From positions 1-6,723 of the forward strand of contig NZER01000130.1 in assembly GCA_002690445.1 (NCBI GenBank): 6,723 nucleotides of DNA. The letters run 5' to 3'. The stretch is from Candidatus Pacearchaeota archaeon. GTDB lineage: Archaea; Nanoarchaeota; Nanoarchaeia; Pacearchaeales; GW2011-AR1. How positions within the stretch are numbered: position 1 is the first letter of the stretch; each line of letters starts with the position of its first letter. Under the pieces are notes generated by a model, which saw nothing but the letters and a program-made list of their open reading frames with translations, searched no databases and was not told the DNA's origin. Made by a program: the position numbers and the translations under genes. Below, in pieces: positions 5,422-6,723 of this stretch.

Positions 5422-5622
5422 TTGAACAAGTCCTACCCAGATTAAGGGCTCAATAAGTTCAAAGAAAAGCTAACCCCCGCGAGGAAAGATCAGTTCCAGA
5501 TCATTTGGCGCCGTAAGGCGCTAAGGCAAAATAAAAATTGGCAGAGCCATTTTTATTTTGGGGTAAATTAGTATAATTTTTGAAATTCCTAATTTCAACT
5601 ATCTACGCACCCGAAGGGTGCG
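5422..5622. other. Hairpin-rich intergenic region, possible structured RNA
   Basis: The 320-bp gap between genes holds no ORF I accept, but has at least five inverted repeats. TTGAAC (5422-5427) pairs with GTTCAA (5457-5462). GCGCC-GTAA-GGCGC (5508-5521) has a GNRA loop when read on the plus strand. A 15-bp AT-rich stem with one bulge spans 5527-5560. TTGAAATT-CCT-AATTTCAA covers 5580-5598. CGCACCC-GAA-GGGTGCG covers 5606-5622. CTAACCCC (5470-5477) can pair with GGGG and TTAG (5560-5571), enclosing the second and third hairpins. A plus-strand RNA from about 5413 to the T-run at 5577-5581 would be about 168 nt. Alternatives are a 3' UTR of the upstream gene, a second decayed mobile element, or DNA-level sites. 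I could not match it to a known RNA family. Confidence 0.4.
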
Positions 5623-5653
5623 GTTTAAATAATCCACCCCCCCAATCAAATCC

Positions 5654-5680
5654 AAAAAATAAAAATAAAAAAATAAAAAA
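5654..5680 (-). terminator. T-rich terminator of the secreted Cys-rich protein gene
   Basis: Directly after the stop codon the minus strand carries four or five T runs of 4-7 separated by single A residues. This is a classic archaeal intrinsic terminator and should separate this gene from the PKD-arvA operon. The 7-bp GC hairpin at 5606-5622 lies about 30 nt further downstream and might assist. Confidence 0.7.
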
Positions 5681-5682
5681 GT

Positions 5683-6615
5683 TTATGCTGAACTTCCTAA
5701 GTTTGAAACAGCTTCTTCTAATACCGCAATTCTATCTTGCAATGACTGCACAATTCTTCGCAAACCCTTTAAAGTTATAGTCTCTCCTGCTGTTCCCTTA
5801 CTCTGGCAATATCCTGCTCCTGTTGCTTCATCAGTAACACACACCCTATCTTGCCCGCAAGAAACCCAAGGACTACTGCCTACCTTTACAACTTTCTCTT
5901 TCCCGTTACTGCACTTATATTGTTTTACTCTCAAACCAGCTTCACCGCATACATCAAGGTAAGTTTTTTCTTCACCACCTTTTGTCACAGTCACAGAACC
6001 AGCAGCATCTTTATCATCTTCTGCATCACTATCAACACAATCTCCTGCACATCCTCCTGAAGTACACCTGCCGTTCTCAAGCAAGGAACAATCTTCTATA
6101 TCTGCAAGAACTGCTGTCTGACCAGCATTACAAGAATATGTTGTAAATGTATTTCTATCAACTCCTTTTCCGCACCTGTTTCTATGTTTCCTTCCAGCCT
6201 CATCTTTAACTCCCCCATCAATTTCTTCACATGAAGGATTTAAAGGCACACATTTCCCTGCTGTATAGGTTTTTCCCTCTATCTCAATTTCCTCACTAAC
6301 ACACCCGCCAGGACATTTTATTGTTTTTCCTTTTCTCCTGCCTGTTCTCTCATTACAGTAATATTCTCTTACTTTTTTCTTCCCCCTGCATTTATCTGTA
6401 ACATACTTCACACTTCTAGCATAAACTCGGCCAGTTGCACCAGCAGAATTTGAAAAAATACCATCATCACTATCTCTGCAAATATTAGAATCTTCAAGAT
6501 TAGTATTGTCTATAGCACTTCCAGTAATTCCCCCATCAAAAGGCCAGAACGCAGAAACTGCTGTTAGACAAACAAAAATTGACACCAACACACTTAAAAA
6601 TATTTTAAATCTCAT
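5683..6615 (-). CDS. Secreted cysteine-rich three-module protein with C-terminal coiled coil
   Basis: This 310-residue secreted protein is read from the ATG at 6615, which sits 5 nt after a strong AGGAGG. The in-frame GTG at 6621 lies inside that ribosome-binding site and is rejected. Residues 1-22 are a signal peptide (cleavage likely after AVSA), and the mature protein begins FWPFDGGITGSA, a juxta-signal motif I associate with DPANN exported proteins. Three modules follow, each with six cysteines: 46-122, 129-189 and 193-270. Each starts C-x-(D/E)-x-D, and the first and third have the same 29-residue spacing to the second cysteine; the regular pattern suggests disulfide-stabilised repeats. 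Residues 278-306 (TLKGLRRIVQSLQDRIAVLEEAVSNL) form a coiled coil likely to oligomerise the protein. There is no TM anchor beyond the signal, so it is probably released or attached to the surface through partners. No enzymatic motif was seen. It has its own terminator and promoter. The molecular function is unknown; a surface or attachment role is only a guess. Confidence 0.88.
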   Translation of the reverse strand: MRFKIFLSVLVSIFVCLTAVSAFWPFDGGITGSAIDNTNLEDSNICRDSDDGIFSNSAGATGRVYARSVKYVTDKCRGKKKVREYYCNERTGRRKGKTIKCPGGCVSEEIEIEGKTYTAGKCVPLNPSCEEIDGGVKDEAGRKHRNRCGKGVDRNTFTTYSCNAGQTAVLADIEDCSLLENGRCTSGGCAGDCVDSDAEDDKDAAGSVTVTKGGEEKTYLDVCGEAGLRVKQYKCSNGKEKVVKVGSSPWVSCGQDRVCVTDEATGAGYCQSKGTAGETITLKGLRRIVQSLQDRIAVLEEAVSNLGSSA

Positions 6616-6620
6616 TATCA

Positions 6621-6626
6621 CCTCCT
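6621..6626 (-). promoter_or_regulatory. Strong Shine-Dalgarno sequence AGGAGG
   Basis: AAAGGAGGTGATAATG on the minus strand puts AGGAGG 5 nt before the ATG at 6615. The extended GGAGGTGAT complements the 3' end of 16S rRNA. This decides the start codon and contrasts with the other genes in the window, which look leaderless. Confidence 0.85.
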
Positions 6627-6659
6627 TTCATTGTAACATTTTATACAAAACCAATCAAG

Positions 6660-6668
6660 TATAATAAA
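6660..6668 (-). promoter_or_regulatory. Probable TATA box of the secreted Cys-rich protein gene
   Basis: TTTATTATA on the minus strand would place the transcript start near 6638, giving a leader of about 22 nt that includes the Shine-Dalgarno sequence. A second candidate, TATAAAA at 6639-6645, would start transcription at about the ATG and remove the ribosome-binding site, so it fits less well. A further GGAGG at about 6685-6689 is not followed by an ORF. Confidence 0.4.
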
Positions 6669-6723
6669 TCTAAATTACAACAAACCTCCTTTTTTTCTAT
6701 CATATTCTAACTATAAAAAACAA

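Noticed and set aside
5479..5491. GCGAGGAAAGATC, resembling the RNase P RNA GAGGAAAGUCC box
   Set aside because: I could not find the matching ACAGAA-type conserved region or the P4 partner strand, so the match is probably chance.
5580..5780. 66-codon plus-strand ORF
   Set aside because: It runs through hairpins and the T-rich terminator and then antisense to the secreted-protein gene. Its Asn/Lys/Pro run is translated homopolymer.
6616..6621. GTG at 6621 as start of the secreted protein
   Set aside because: The GTG is inside the Shine-Dalgarno sequence AGGAGGTG. The ATG at 6615 has the correct 5-nt spacing.

Overview
The window most likely comes from a DPANN archaeon of the Pacearchaeota/Woesearchaeota type. 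The evidence is an AT-rich genome, TATA boxes placed about 25 nt upstream of start codons (leaderless archaeal genes), the archaeal OapA/ArvA-OapB/ArvB-OapC/ArvC protein set, and secreted cysteine-rich proteins with a post-signal 'ITGSA' segment of a type I associate with these lineages. Every recognised gene is on the minus strand, so the window reads from right to left. The lineage is inferred from protein style; no rRNA or marker gene is present.

Right end (5683-6723): a secreted protein with a signal peptide, three six-cysteine modules and a C-terminal coiled coil. It has a strong Shine-Dalgarno sequence and is followed by a long T-rich terminator. Next comes a gene-free stretch (5363-5682) packed with hairpins. 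It also holds the TATA box of the following operon, and may encode a small structured RNA.

Centre (721-5362): a 911-residue signal-peptide/PKD/single-TM protein is followed without a gap by an Era-like GTPase (ArvA). An arginine-rich orphan overlaps the GTPase by 4 bp, and then come a DUF2073 protein (ArvB) and a Zn-ribbon DUF2072 protein (ArvC). ArvA has been linked to extracellular vesicle formation in haloarchaea, so this looks like a DPANN version of that system with two extra parts, a membrane PKD protein and the orphan. ArvB and ArvC also appear to have their own leaderless promoters.

Left end (1-720): the N-terminal 30 codons of another minus-strand gene run off the edge. They are followed by about 630 bp without a convincing gene. 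That stretch contains what looks like a 256-bp MITE: a 14-bp perfect terminal inverted repeat, longer subterminal inverted repeats, internal hairpins, and a perfect 5-bp flanking duplication AATCA. A diverged copy of one internal hairpin of this element lies just downstream of arvC.
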